Notes: a model not told the origin generated them from the letters alone. A stretch of DNA of 64,000 nt from Paenibacillus allorhizosphaerae (GCF_910594985.1 NZ_CAJVCE010000017.1:1-64000), one strand, 5' to 3'. Shown: positions 34,459 to 42,520, counted from the first letter of the stretch. Program-made: numbers and translations.

Positions 34459-35319
34459 ATGAAGTCCGATCACAAGGAAGACGCGCCAAAATCTTGGGAG
34501 ACAGACGAGCAGGTATCTGCATGGAATCGTAGCAAAGCGGATAGGGATCGACTTCTAGGAACCGCAACGGACCTAATGCTGAGGAAGGCAGGGGTTCTTG
34601 AAGGTAGTCAGAGTCTGCTTCTGGATGTAGCGGCGGGAACCGGAGACCAAACATTTATGGCGGCGCGGATGATCGGTTCTGAGGGAAAGGTTGTGGCGAC
34701 CGATATTTCGGGTGCGATGCTGCAAGTGCTTGCCGACATTGCTAAACAAGAAGGCTTGAGTAACATAGAGACGCATGTCATGGACGCCCAGCGTGTTGAT
34801 TTGCCATCCGATACTTTTGATGCGGCGATTTCCCGCCATGGCCTGATGTTTGTTCCCGATCTTAAGCAAGCTTTAGACGGGATACGGCGCGTTCTTAAAA
34901 CAGGTGGAAAGTTTGCGGCACTCGTGTGGTCGAGTCCAGAGAGGAACCCAACGTTATCTCTCCCAATCTCGATTATTGCTCGATATGCAGGCATCTCCCT
35001 TACAGAGGGTGGTAAAAACCCAGGCTTGTTCTCATTAGGTAATCCGGAAACGTTGGAACAAGCATTTATAGCGGCAGGCTTTCAAGACGTATCGGTTCAG
35101 GAAGTGCCCCACATTCATCGGTATGAATCAGTCATACAATTCATCCGGGGGGCCAGAGACGATGTATCTGCAGGGCCGCTCGGTGAAATGACTAAGAGCT
35201 TGAGTGAAGCTGATCGTAAACAGATGCACATCGATATCGTAGAGGCGCTGAGGATATTTGAAGGACCGCAAGGTTTCGAGGGGCCTTCCGAGTCACTTTT
35301 GGTTGTCGGAACAAAATAA
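34459..35319 (+). CDS. Class I SAM-dependent methyltransferase
   Basis: 286 residues from ATG 34459 (AGGGAGG 8 bases upstream). Motif I is LLLDVAAGTGDQTFMAARMIG, motif II VVATDISGAMLQVLADIA, and the post-II segment reads FDAAISRHGLMFVPDLKQALDGIRRVLKTGGKFAALVW. This is the UbiE/YafE-like branch. Substrate unknown. It follows the copper operon's terminator and precedes a broken gene, so no operon partner helps to define it. Confidence 0.8.
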   Translation: MKSDHKEDAPKSWETDEQVSAWNRSKADRDRLLGTATDLMLRKAGVLEGSQSLLLDVAAGTGDQTFMAARMIGSEGKVVATDISGAMLQVLADIAKQEGLSNIETHVMDAQRVDLPSDTFDAAISRHGLMFVPDLKQALDGIRRVLKTGGKFAALVWSSPERNPTLSLPISIIARYAGISLTEGGKNPGLFSLGNPETLEQAFIAAGFQDVSVQEVPHIHRYESVIQFIRGARDDVSAGPLGEMTKSLSEADRKQMHIDIVEALRIFEGPQGFEGPSESLLVVGTK

Positions 35320-35330
35320 CATGCAGGCAG

Positions 35331-35613
35331 ATGACGGAAGCGAAAATGGTTCGCATGGCCGGCAACGATCCGTATTCAAACGCGGTTGCTTTCGCGAAGT
35401 ACAAAGATCCGGCAACCGATTTCGGATGGGGGATCACAACGCCGGGCCACAACTTTTCGTTCATCAATAAAAATTCTACAGCGAGATCGTATCGGCATTT
35501 GGAGGGGTTCATGGCGGTCATGGCGCCAGTTATACGAAGCCGGGAACGTCGCCAATCCGAATGAGGGAACAACCGCTGGCGGCCACACAAGTATGCCGGG
35601 TATGATGCATTGA
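35331..35613 (+). pseudogene. His/Met-rich protein tail, frameshifted
   Basis: An initial frame reads MTEAKMVRMAGNDPYSNAVA, then FAKYKDPATDFGWGITTPGH and NFSFINKN. Coding continues after frame changes as FYSEIVSAFGGVHGGHGASY and finally NPNEGTTAGGHTSMPGMMH-stop (35613). The His/Gly/Met-rich ending suggests a metal-binding exported protein, fitting the copper neighbourhood. I do not recognise the family. At least two frame changes are needed, so it is probably dead. Confidence 0.45.
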
Positions 35614-35654
35614 TCATGCAGCTGAGTACTATTAAGTTTTTATACACGGACCTT

Positions 35655-35690
35655 GCCCTTGAGACGCAGTTCTCAGGGGCTTATGTTTTA
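35655..35690 (+). terminator. Rho-independent terminator
   Basis: A 10-bp stem GCCCTTGAGA/TCTCAGGGGC (one G-T pair) with loop CGCAGT is followed by TTATGTTTTA, 40 bp after the broken His/Met-rich gene. Confidence 0.65.
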
Positions 35691-35996
35691 GTAGCCGTAT
35701 TCTGCTGTTGAACGATCTTCCATTCGGATGTTATATCCCGGTTTTTTATCGACATAATTCATCAAGAATTGAGACCAACGCCTTTTGCCATATTTTATAA
35801 GAATTATTTATAATACTAGTATCTCGTTCATAAATAACAGGTCTGTTACATGTTTCTTATTGAGGTTTTATAAACTCCTGCTCCGATCGATCAATGACCT
35901 TGTTTTTCATGAATTCATTCATTTACTCATGGCTGGACCGTCGTCAAGGGAGACGTCCCGCTCGCACGAGGTGGGCTGTCAAAGGAGGCGACCGCA
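35691..35996. other. Gene-free AT-rich stretch before the toxin gene
   Basis: No coding sequence is supported. The region is AT-rich (for example ATTTTATAAGAATTATTTATA) and should hold the promoter of the gene at 35997. The last 50 bp become GC-rich and end in AAAGGAGGCGACCGCA before the GTG start. Confidence 0.45.
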
Positions 35997-38297
35997 GTGA
36001 TTACGATCTGGTCCATTCGAACCGGAATTCGGGATTTCATTGAGGCCATCTATCGAACTTGCCAAGCATGGATTAAGAAATATCCTTTTATTAAAACGGC
36101 GTATACGATTTTTTCCTGGTTATCGCTAACCGTGTTTGTGTTAAGCTTGTTTTTCGTTAAAGAATCGCGTACCATGGTGGTTCAATATTTATGGTCGTAT
36201 TATGTGCTGCTGCAATTTTGGTTTCTGTGCCGAAGCAAAACGATGCCGTGGAAGCCGATCGTTCTGTTCGTTCTGGCAGGCGTTTTTCTTGTCGTACCGT
36301 TCACAACGCTTACGGTCAATACCCTCCATGCGCTTTTCGGCGGAAAAACTTCCGATACTTGGTCCATTGCCGTGATCACGCCGATTTTCGAAGAGCTGTG
36401 GAAACTCCTTCCGCTAGGCATATTTCTGTTGTTCTCGCGTCGAGCTTCCGCCTTGAGTTTAAGCGATTATACGCTCATCGGCGCGGCGACCGGCGTCGGT
36501 TTCCAACTGATGGAGGAGCTTTCCCGAAGGTGGCTAAGTTCCGGCATTCTTGCGACAAAGTTCGGCTACAGCTTTACGATGTTGGGCGGCGAAACGATCC
36601 ATTGGGACTTTTTCTCGCTGTTTCCCGGACGGTTCGAAGAAAGTCTGTTTCCGACGCTAATGACCGTCGGTCATCCCGTACATACCGCTATGATCGCACT
36701 TGCGTGCGGAATGGCCTATCGGCTGCGGATAAGACTGACGAAATGGGTTTTTCTGTTCCCGGTAATCATCTTGCTATGGTCCATCCTGGATCACGCGGCT
36801 TATAACGGCCAACACAAGCTGCCGGGTTGGGTGTTCTGGCTACATGATCTAACCGGAAGCGGTTATAAAACTCAGCCGGTATTCTTGCTAATGCTCGCCG
36901 CATCGCTAATTGCCGATTACGCGTCGCTGAACAAAATACGAAACCGCCTTCCGTCGCTGCCGAACGAGCCGCTTCTTAATCCGTTTACCGAGCTGTGGAA
37001 TATGATCCGCTCATTTTGTCTGGACCGGGAGAAATTCATGTATTGGCTCGGCTTTTACCGGGAACGCAGGGAACTCGGATTTCATTTGCTCTATGGGAAC
37101 GAGGAAGCGGCCGACCGGCAGGAGCCTATCCAGGCTCGGGTAAAAGCCCTTTGCCAGACGTTGACCGGACTTGCGGTGATTCTGATTGTGGCTGGTCTGT
37201 TCGCAAGCTTCGGGGCTCATACGGGCGGAGGGTTAACGGCCTGTTACGCCTGCATGTTCGATTCGCTGCAAAATTGGTGGGATCGGCTGGAATGGTATGA
37301 ACAGGGCGCGATCTTGCTCGGGGCCCTCGCCTTGTCACTGCTGTTCGTCGGATTCTGGCCGTCTTTAGGCATCGCGATGACAGGGGCGGGCATCGCCGGT
37401 GGCGGACATGAGATTGCCGGCTATATCCGCGATCCGAAGAAGCTGCTGACTCCCGAAAATATGCTTTCCGTGGCTGTAGGCATTATACTCAGCCGAATCC
37501 CATTCGGCAAAGCACTAAGCTGGGTGGGAAAGAAAGGACGCCGCTATGTGAGCAAGCTTCTGGATAAGCTCGGTTCCCGGAAGCCGGATATCGATATTCC
37601 GGATAAACCGAAACCTCCGAAGCATGACGGCAAAAGCCCGGGTGAGCATCCGGACGATCCTAAGAAGCCGGATGACGATACGCCGAAAAAGGACGATCCC
37701 AAGAAGCCGGATGACGATACGCCGAATAAGGACGATCCCCAAAGGTCGGATGACAATACGCCGAATAAGAATAATGCCGATGAGGGGGCGGGACAAGATG
37801 AGACCATTGGCAGCATGGTTAAGGATGGAAATAAAACGAAATATACCAATCCAGCTGGAAATGAACTTACATGGGTTGATCAACATCTGAAAAATATCAA
37901 TAGAGATATTGACAATGCTTTAAATAGTTCGAATGTTGGTAAAGCAACCGAAGCTAAGGTTGCGGACTTTGTAAGAAAAGAAAGCGAAGTAAAAGGGTTT
38001 AGCCAAAAGGTTTTGAAGAATACCGGCGAAGCTGCCGGTGATTTAGACGTAGTTACAAAAGATGCGATTATTGAGGTCAAAGCATCAATTAAAGCGGTAA
38101 AAGAAGACCAATTTAATAAATTTACGGATCCAAATCATGATTTATTCTTTAATCCAGAGAATAAAAAGGTTATCTTGTATATTGATAAGCCTTTGAGTAA
38201 TTTAAGGCCTGAACATCAAACCATGCTGGAAAACATAAAATCTAAAGGCGTAACGATCGTTAACTCGCTAGAGGATTTGAAGGGGGTTATAAAATAG
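35997..38297 (+). CDS. PrsW-like membrane protease fused to a PD-(D/E)XK nuclease-like toxin domain
   Basis: 766 residues, GTG with AAAGGAGG 8 bases upstream. Residues ~35-310 form a multi-spanning PrsW/CPBP-like domain with the expected glutamates and histidines: E132-E133 (PIFEELWKLLP), E173-E174 (FQLMEELSR), H226/H229 (GHPVHTAMIALA) and D265-H266 (ILDHAAYN). A second hydrophobic, Gly-rich segment spans ~385-510. Residues 553-591 are three 13-residue repeats (DDPKKPDDDTPKK type). The C-terminal ~140 residues carry E652, D684 (AGDLDVVTKDA) and E693-x-K695 (IIEVKAS), a PD-(D/E)XK nuclease signature. I read it as a polymorphic toxin with its own membrane protease. Activity is inferred. Confidence 0.75.
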   Translation: MITIWSIRTGIRDFIEAIYRTCQAWIKKYPFIKTAYTIFSWLSLTVFVLSLFFVKESRTMVVQYLWSYYVLLQFWFLCRSKTMPWKPIVLFVLAGVFLVVPFTTLTVNTLHALFGGKTSDTWSIAVITPIFEELWKLLPLGIFLLFSRRASALSLSDYTLIGAATGVGFQLMEELSRRWLSSGILATKFGYSFTMLGGETIHWDFFSLFPGRFEESLFPTLMTVGHPVHTAMIALACGMAYRLRIRLTKWVFLFPVIILLWSILDHAAYNGQHKLPGWVFWLHDLTGSGYKTQPVFLLMLAASLIADYASLNKIRNRLPSLPNEPLLNPFTELWNMIRSFCLDREKFMYWLGFYRERRELGFHLLYGNEEAADRQEPIQARVKALCQTLTGLAVILIVAGLFASFGAHTGGGLTACYACMFDSLQNWWDRLEWYEQGAILLGALALSLLFVGFWPSLGIAMTGAGIAGGGHEIAGYIRDPKKLLTPENMLSVAVGIILSRIPFGKALSWVGKKGRRYVSKLLDKLGSRKPDIDIPDKPKPPKHDGKSPGEHPDDPKKPDDDTPKKDDPKKPDDDTPNKDDPQRSDDNTPNKNNADEGAGQDETIGSMVKDGNKTKYTNPAGNELTWVDQHLKNINRDIDNALNSSNVGKATEAKVADFVRKESEVKGFSQKVLKNTGEAAGDLDVVTKDAIIEVKASIKAVKEDQFNKFTDPNHDLFFNPENKKVILYIDKPLSNLRPEHQTMLENIKSKGVTIVNSLEDLKGVIK
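37653..37769 (+). repeat. Three 39-bp tandem repeats encoding the toxin linker
   Basis: The units encode DDPKKPDDDTPKK, DDPKKPDDDTPNK and DDPQRSDDNTPNK. They form the hinge between the membrane part and the nuclease-like part, and the AT-rich segment begins just after them. Confidence 0.85.
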
Positions 38298-38298
38298 G

Positions 38299-38790
38299 AT
38301 GGGGACTTCTGCATTTATATTAATGAGCCAAATAAAATATACACCCGAACGTCTTTTAGCTGATTCTATCATTTCTGCTTTTCATGCGGATGTAATGCTG
38401 AACTTTCATAACAGTAAAAATTATGCCAGCAATGGACAATTTCTTTCTACGACGTTGAATATTAGTGATAAGAAAGTACGAGAAAATAATGAATCGTTTT
38501 TACTTTATGTAGATGGATTGGATAATCCGCATCTTGATTTTTTTTATTATCAGGACGTAGGTTTGGATCTCAATAATAAACTATATCAAGTCGGAACAAT
38601 TGAAGACATTTACGGCGTTGAAGAGTTAGTATTTCGCTTTATATATCATTATCTCAAAGTTAATCCTGACGACTATTTTTGGGTTGCAGATTATGACTGG
38701 GTTTACCGTTGGGAAGACATGCAAAAATTAAAAACCCTACCTTATGACTCAGATTGGTGCTATAAAAATCCTAAATTAAGTTTTGGATAA
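38299..38790 (+). CDS. Probable immunity protein for the nuclease-like toxin
   Basis: 163 residues, starting 1 bp after the toxin stop. A second in-frame ATG at 38323 is possible; AAGGGGG lies about 14 bases before the first. The protein is small, soluble and acidic/aromatic (LDFFYYQDVGLDLNNKLYQV; DDYFWVADYDWVYRWEDMQ), with no signal or membrane segment. It has the same low GC as the toxin's C-terminal domain. I do not recognise the family. Position, size and composition are what one expects of a cognate immunity protein that sits on the nuclease domain in the cytoplasm. Confidence 0.6.
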   Translation: MGTSAFILMSQIKYTPERLLADSIISAFHADVMLNFHNSKNYASNGQFLSTTLNISDKKVRENNESFLLYVDGLDNPHLDFFYYQDVGLDLNNKLYQVGTIEDIYGVEELVFRFIYHYLKVNPDDYFWVADYDWVYRWEDMQKLKTLPYDSDWCYKNPKLSFG

Positions 38791-38859
38791 TCATTTAAGT
38801 AATTGATAAACTTTCAAAGGCTTATTCCAACTTGAAAGATGAGGAGGAGTGAGCCTTTT

Positions 38860-39067
38860 TCGCATGCCCGGAATCAAACGTGGAAGAAAACAAATGGTAA
38901 AGCAGGTACCGAAAGTAGAGGAAACGTTGGGCTTTGGTTGTCATTAAAAGCAGAGCGGTTGGGCCCGGAATAGGTACTGACACTGCTCGTGTGGTAAACT
39001 CAAAATAGATTCTCCAAAGCAGTATCATGCTCGTCAAAACGGCGGCGCCTTAAAAATGGATCAATGA
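38860..39067 (+). pseudogene. Remnant of a second toxin's pre-toxin segment
   Basis: Three successive frames give protein-like pieces: MPGIKRGRKQMVKQVPKVEE followed by TLGFGCH; then VIKSRAVGPGIGTDTARVVN; then KLKIDSPKQYHARQNGGALK followed by MDQ-stop. The string Q-Y-H-A-R-Q-N-G-G-A-L-K resembles the conserved segment that precedes variable toxin domains in some Firmicute polymorphic toxins (from memory). With two frameshifts and no toxin domain, it is dead. It lies just behind the immunity gene. Confidence 0.45.
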
Positions 39068-39549
39068 TGAAAGGTGGGGAAAATATCATTTTTTATATTA
39101 CTGCCATTTTAGTTGTACTAGTTGATCAAATTTCAAAAATTTTAATCCGTATTTATGTGAACATCGATGATACCTTGTCAATATGGGGAATACAAATGAC
39201 TCATATTGAAAATAGCGGAATGGCTGGGAGCTTATTTCAAGGATATGGACGACTTTTTGGAATCGTAGCCGTTTTGTTTGTGGCGGGTGTGATTTACTAT
39301 CGTAAGATAGGCGCATTAAAGGGCAAAATGAACGAGATTAGCTTCGCTTTCTTAGTTGGAGGCGCTGCTGGGAATGGGATGGATCGCTTGTTGTTTGGGC
39401 AGGTTACGGATTTTTTAGTCTCGCGTTCTGGTAAAGGTGTGCTTAATATGGCGGATCATGCAATCGAGATTGGAGTTTTGCTGCTTGTAAGCAGCATTGT
39501 ATTTCCGTTTTTGAAAAGCTTGATCTATAGACGGTGCTCTGTAGAATGA
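39064..39549 (+). CDS. lspA: Signal peptidase II (lipoprotein signal peptidase)
   Basis: 161 residues with four membrane segments. Family motifs are present: VDQISK in TM1, HIENSGMAGSLF, GGAAGNGMDRLLFGQVTDFL and NMADHAIEIG. The catalytic aspartates are D116 and D131. It cleaves the signal peptide of diacylglyceryl-prolipoproteins in the membrane. The ATG at 39064 has no good ribosome binding site. A strong AAGGTGGGG lies inside the frame at 39070-39078, so a non-ATG start just after it is possible. It is away from the usual rluD/pyrR context, so it may be an additional copy. Confidence 0.85.
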   Translation: MMKGGENIIFYITAILVVLVDQISKILIRIYVNIDDTLSIWGIQMTHIENSGMAGSLFQGYGRLFGIVAVLFVAGVIYYRKIGALKGKMNEISFAFLVGGAAGNGMDRLLFGQVTDFLVSRSGKGVLNMADHAIEIGVLLLVSSIVFPFLKSLIYRRCSVE

Positions 39550-39780
39550 CGAATGAATAACGCAATAAAAGCACGGCCGGCGACCGCGGTCGATCCGGCG
39601 TTGCCTCCCGTGCTCCTGATTGTCTCCGAAGGCGGACCGGCTTCCCGATCAGCGACTTCGGCGGCTGCCGACTCGGCAACTGCAGCTCAATTATGAATTT
39701 CCCCAGATTCGAACCCGTCGTTCACAATAGCATTGTTAATTGGTAAGCTCCCTCACTCCTTTCGTTGATCTCAATTCACT
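39550..39780. other. Gene-free stretch after lspA
   Basis: No gene supported. A 7-bp inverted repeat AGCACGG/CCGTGCT (39570-39576, 39608-39614) may act as a weak terminator for lspA. Confidence 0.35.
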
Positions 39781-39787
39781 GTAAAAC

Positions 39788-39801
39788 TTTAAACGGTTTC
39801 A
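39788..39801 (+). promoter_or_regulatory. cre-like catabolite-response element
   Basis: TTTAAACGGTTTCA matches the cre consensus TGWAANCGNTNWCA at every position but the second. It lies 9 bp upstream of the -35 box of the GntR gene, so CcpA could modulate this promoter. Confidence 0.6.
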
Positions 39802-39809
39802 AAATTTGC

Positions 39810-39838
39810 TTGACACATACACGAAATGTAATTAGTAT
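39810..39838 (+). promoter_or_regulatory. SigA-type promoter of the GntR gene
   Basis: TTGACA (39810-39815), 17-bp spacer, TAGTAT (39833-39838). The predicted start falls about 5 bp before the palindromic operator at 39850. Confidence 0.75.
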
Positions 39839-39849
39839 GAAGGTGCGGG

Positions 39850-39868
39850 TAATTGGATCATCCAATTA
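39850..39868. promoter_or_regulatory. GntR operator, copy 1
   Basis: TAATTGGATCATCCAATTA is a perfect palindrome directly downstream of the promoter. An identical 19-bp copy stands before the first catabolic gene at 40629. FadR-type regulators commonly bind short palindromes of this sort. Confidence 0.8.
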
Positions 39869-39903
39869 TGTTGCAAGTCATGATGACATGGAAGGTAATG
39901 ACA

Positions 39904-40608
39904 ATGACGATTAAGAAAATTAAATATCATCGGGTGTACGAGGATGTCATAGAGCAGATTGAGAACTTAATTCTCGAAGGCAATATGGCTCCGGGCGATG
40001 TGCTTCCTACCGAGAGGGAACTAGCCCAGGCGTTCGGGATCAGTCGCGGTACGCTGCGGGAAGCTTTCCGCATTTTGGAAAGGGAAGGTCTGATCGAAAC
40101 GCGGCCCGGCGGTGGGCGTTACCTTAGCAAAAATCTTGGCAAAGCGGAAGATCAGAAGCGCATCATCGAAAATATCGAGAGGGCGACCATTATCGAGCTG
40201 TTGGAAGCCCGGGAAATTTTTGAAACCGGCATTGTGGAACTAGCCGCAACGCGGGCCACGGAGCAGGATATTGTTGAAATTGAAAACGCTCTCGAACGTT
40301 GGGGGATCATCGACAGTAACTCAGACGATCCTTCGAATCCCGACCAGGCGTTTCATCTCTCGATCGCGAAGGCTACGCATAATGTGGTGCTGGTGAATCT
40401 GATTGAACTGCATATGGATCTTTTGCAGAAAACAGCCACCAAAACCGTCGACATTCCCGGCCGGAAAGCGGAAGTATATAAAGAACACTTCCAAATCCTC
40501 CAGGCGATTAAAGAAAAGGACCCGCTGAAAGCGAAGGAAGCGCTACTGCACCATATCGGTCAAGTGAAACAAAATATTATGTTGAATAAAGTGGAATCAA
40601 ACGGATGA
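39904..40608 (+). CDS. FadR-subfamily GntR transcriptional regulator
   Basis: 234 residues from ATG 39904 (GGAAGGT 7 bases upstream). Upstream in-frame starts would place the N-terminus in the operator. Winged helix: YHRVYEDVIEQIENLILEGN, then MAPGDVLPTERELAQAFGISRGTLREAFRILEREGLIETRPGGGRYL. The C-terminal FCD ligand-binding domain (ELLEAREIFETGIVELAA...HLSIAKATHN...EHFQILQAIKEKDPLKAKEALLHHI) carries the usual Asp/His metal-site residues. With identical palindromes before itself and the 40815 operon, it should repress both until a catabolite binds. Confidence 0.88.
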   Translation: MTIKKIKYHRVYEDVIEQIENLILEGNMAPGDVLPTERELAQAFGISRGTLREAFRILEREGLIETRPGGGRYLSKNLGKAEDQKRIIENIERATIIELLEAREIFETGIVELAATRATEQDIVEIENALERWGIIDSNSDDPSNPDQAFHLSIAKATHNVVLVNLIELHMDLLQKTATKTVDIPGRKAEVYKEHFQILQAIKEKDPLKAKEALLHHIGQVKQNIMLNKVESNG

Positions 40609-40628
40609 GGCGCATCCTTTTGATCTTT

Positions 40629-40647
40629 TAATTGGATCATCCAATTA
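40629..40647. promoter_or_regulatory. GntR operator, copy 2
   Basis: TAATTGGATCATCCAATTA again, identical to 39850-39868, in the 206-bp gap before the AtuA-family gene. It marks the catabolic operon as the regulator's target. Confidence 0.8.
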
Positions 40648-40814
40648 TCCAAAATAATCCTTATCAACCGATATGATTTCCAGTTGCCGAAATTCATAAG
40701 CGAAAGCCATCTTCACGGAAATATCGGCATGCAAAGTAACGATCTGTTTGAGAACGGTTACAGCAGTAAATACATTATTTTATATGACGACGCTTGTACG
40801 GGTGGAGGGTGCAT

Positions 40815-42188
40815 ATGACAAAAGAACAATTCAAAATACTGGCCCCTTGCGGCATGCTCGGGTACGGTTTCCCCAAGGCGTCCTTCATGAATGGCATGGC
40901 CCATGAGCCGGATGCGATCGTAGTGGATGCCGGATCCACCGACGCAGGACCGCATAAATTGGGTGCAGGCACGGCGATTGTCAGCAGGCAAGCCTGCAAG
41001 AAGGATCTAGAGATCATCATCACGGAGGGGACAAAAGCGGGAATCCCGATCGTCATCGGGTCGGCCGGAGGAAGCGGCGCCGAGATTCACGTCGAATGGA
41101 CCCGGTCGATCATTATGGAGATTTTGCAGGAGCATGGGATCCGCGGGATCAAGATCGCAACGATATGGGCGGATATCCCCCATGAGGTTGTGGAAGCGAA
41201 GCTGCAAGCAGGCGGGTGCGAGCCGCTGGGTCAGACGGTGGCGCCGCTGACGAAAGAACGGCTGGAAGCGACGAGCCGTATCGTCGCGCAGATGGGGCAT
41301 GAGCCTATCATCGAGGCGCTTGCGGCGGATGCGGACATCATCATTTGCGGACGCGCTTACGATCCGTCGCCGTTCGCGGCGGTGGCCATGTATCACGGCT
41401 TCGATGCGGCGCTTGCGTACCATTTGGGCAAAATACTGGAATGCGCCGCATTGTCGGCGGAGCCGGGGACGACCAAAGACAGCATGCTCGGTACGCTCAA
41501 GCAAGATTCCTTTATCGTGCAGCCGCTTAGCGAGGCCCGCAAGTGCACGGCCGTATCCGTTGCCGCCCATACGTTTTACGAGAAGGATCACCCGTACATT
41601 TTGCATGGACCGGGGCTGATGCTTGATCTGGAACAGTGCGTCTTTACCGAGCTCGGAGACGGCAGCGTTGAAGTCAAAGGCAGCCGGATCGAAGAGACGC
41701 CGGTGTACAAAATTAAGCTGGAAGGCGCTATGAAGGTGGCCTACCGGACGTTCGTCGTCGCAGGCGTGCGCGACCCGCTGCTGATCGCCCGGATCGAAGA
41801 GGTGGAAGAGCTGGTGAAGCAGCAGGTAAAAGACTATTACAGCGAAATTGCACCGGAAGATTACCGCATTCATTTTATCAATTACGGATTGAACGGCGTA
41901 TTAGGCGAGCTGGAGCCGCAGCGCACCGCCGGACACGAGCTCGGTATCGTATTCGAAGTCGTGGCGAAGACGCAGGAGCTGGCGAGTGCGATATGCAGCT
42001 CGGTTAGATCGACCTTCCTGCATTACGGCTATGAAGGACGCAAATCGACGGCGGGTAACCTGGCCTTCCCGTTTGCTCCGAGCGACGTGCCGTTCGGCGC
42101 CGTGTATGAATTTTCCGTCTACCATTTGATGGACGTCGCTGACGGCCTGGAGATGTTCCCTATCGAATACAGCGAGGTGCAGCCATGA
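40815..42188 (+). CDS. AtuA-family protein (acyclic terpene utilisation-like)
   Basis: 457 residues from ATG 40815, with GGTGGAGGGTG just upstream. The family is recognisable from ILAPCGMLGYGFPKASFMNGM, DAIVVDAGSTDAGPHKLGAG, IVIGSAGGSGAEIHVEW and IICGRAYDPSPFAAVAMYHG. Founding member AtuA belongs to citronellol degradation, but most family members sit in unrelated catabolic operons with no known reaction. It overlaps the DUF4387 gene by 4 bp (ATGA); the two are a recurrent pair, probably subunits of one enzyme. First gene of the GntR-controlled operon. Confidence 0.82.
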   Translation: MTKEQFKILAPCGMLGYGFPKASFMNGMAHEPDAIVVDAGSTDAGPHKLGAGTAIVSRQACKKDLEIIITEGTKAGIPIVIGSAGGSGAEIHVEWTRSIIMEILQEHGIRGIKIATIWADIPHEVVEAKLQAGGCEPLGQTVAPLTKERLEATSRIVAQMGHEPIIEALAADADIIICGRAYDPSPFAAVAMYHGFDAALAYHLGKILECAALSAEPGTTKDSMLGTLKQDSFIVQPLSEARKCTAVSVAAHTFYEKDHPYILHGPGLMLDLEQCVFTELGDGSVEVKGSRIEETPVYKIKLEGAMKVAYRTFVVAGVRDPLLIARIEEVEELVKQQVKDYYSEIAPEDYRIHFINYGLNGVLGELEPQRTAGHELGIVFEVVAKTQELASAICSSVRSTFLHYGYEGRKSTAGNLAFPFAPSDVPFGAVYEFSVYHLMDVADGLEMFPIEYSEVQP

Positions 42189-42496
42189 AGCTATACGATG
42201 CGGCAGCCGTACTGCGAAGCAAGAACAGCGGGCCTTTTGAAATTACGGTAGACGTGCTGTTCGACGATCCGGACATTTATTACAAAGTCAAACAACGCGG
42301 TCTCATTAATAAAGAACTGGTATCCCGGCTATACAACATTGCGGAAGACCATATTACGCATATCGTATTCTTCGATCAGGCGCTCGGCTTCAAGATCACA
42401 TTCTCCCGTAAAGTATCGTCCGGCACATTTCTTGATCGGGATGTTTACGGAGCCCAGCAGCATGCGCCGCTGATGGAGCTGGAATTGAACTTATGA
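42185..42496 (+). CDS. DUF4387 protein, partner of the AtuA-family protein
   Basis: 103 residues; the start overlaps the upstream stop, so translation is coupled. It carries the family pattern AAVLRSKNSGPFEITVDVLFDDPDIYYKVK and FFDQALGFKITFSRKVSSGTFLDRDVYGAQQHAPL. Small DUF4387 proteins follow AtuA-family genes or are fused to them in other genomes, which implies a complex. No catalytic residue can be assigned. Confidence 0.82.
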   Translation: MKLYDAAAVLRSKNSGPFEITVDVLFDDPDIYYKVKQRGLINKELVSRLYNIAEDHITHIVFFDQALGFKITFSRKVSSGTFLDRDVYGAQQHAPLMELELNL

Positions 42497-42520
42497 ACGA
42501 GGCATCAGGAGGTGAGCGCA

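Noticed and set aside
37653..37769. CRISPR-like array
   Set aside because: The three 39-bp direct repeats are in-frame codons for a protein linker with no spacers.
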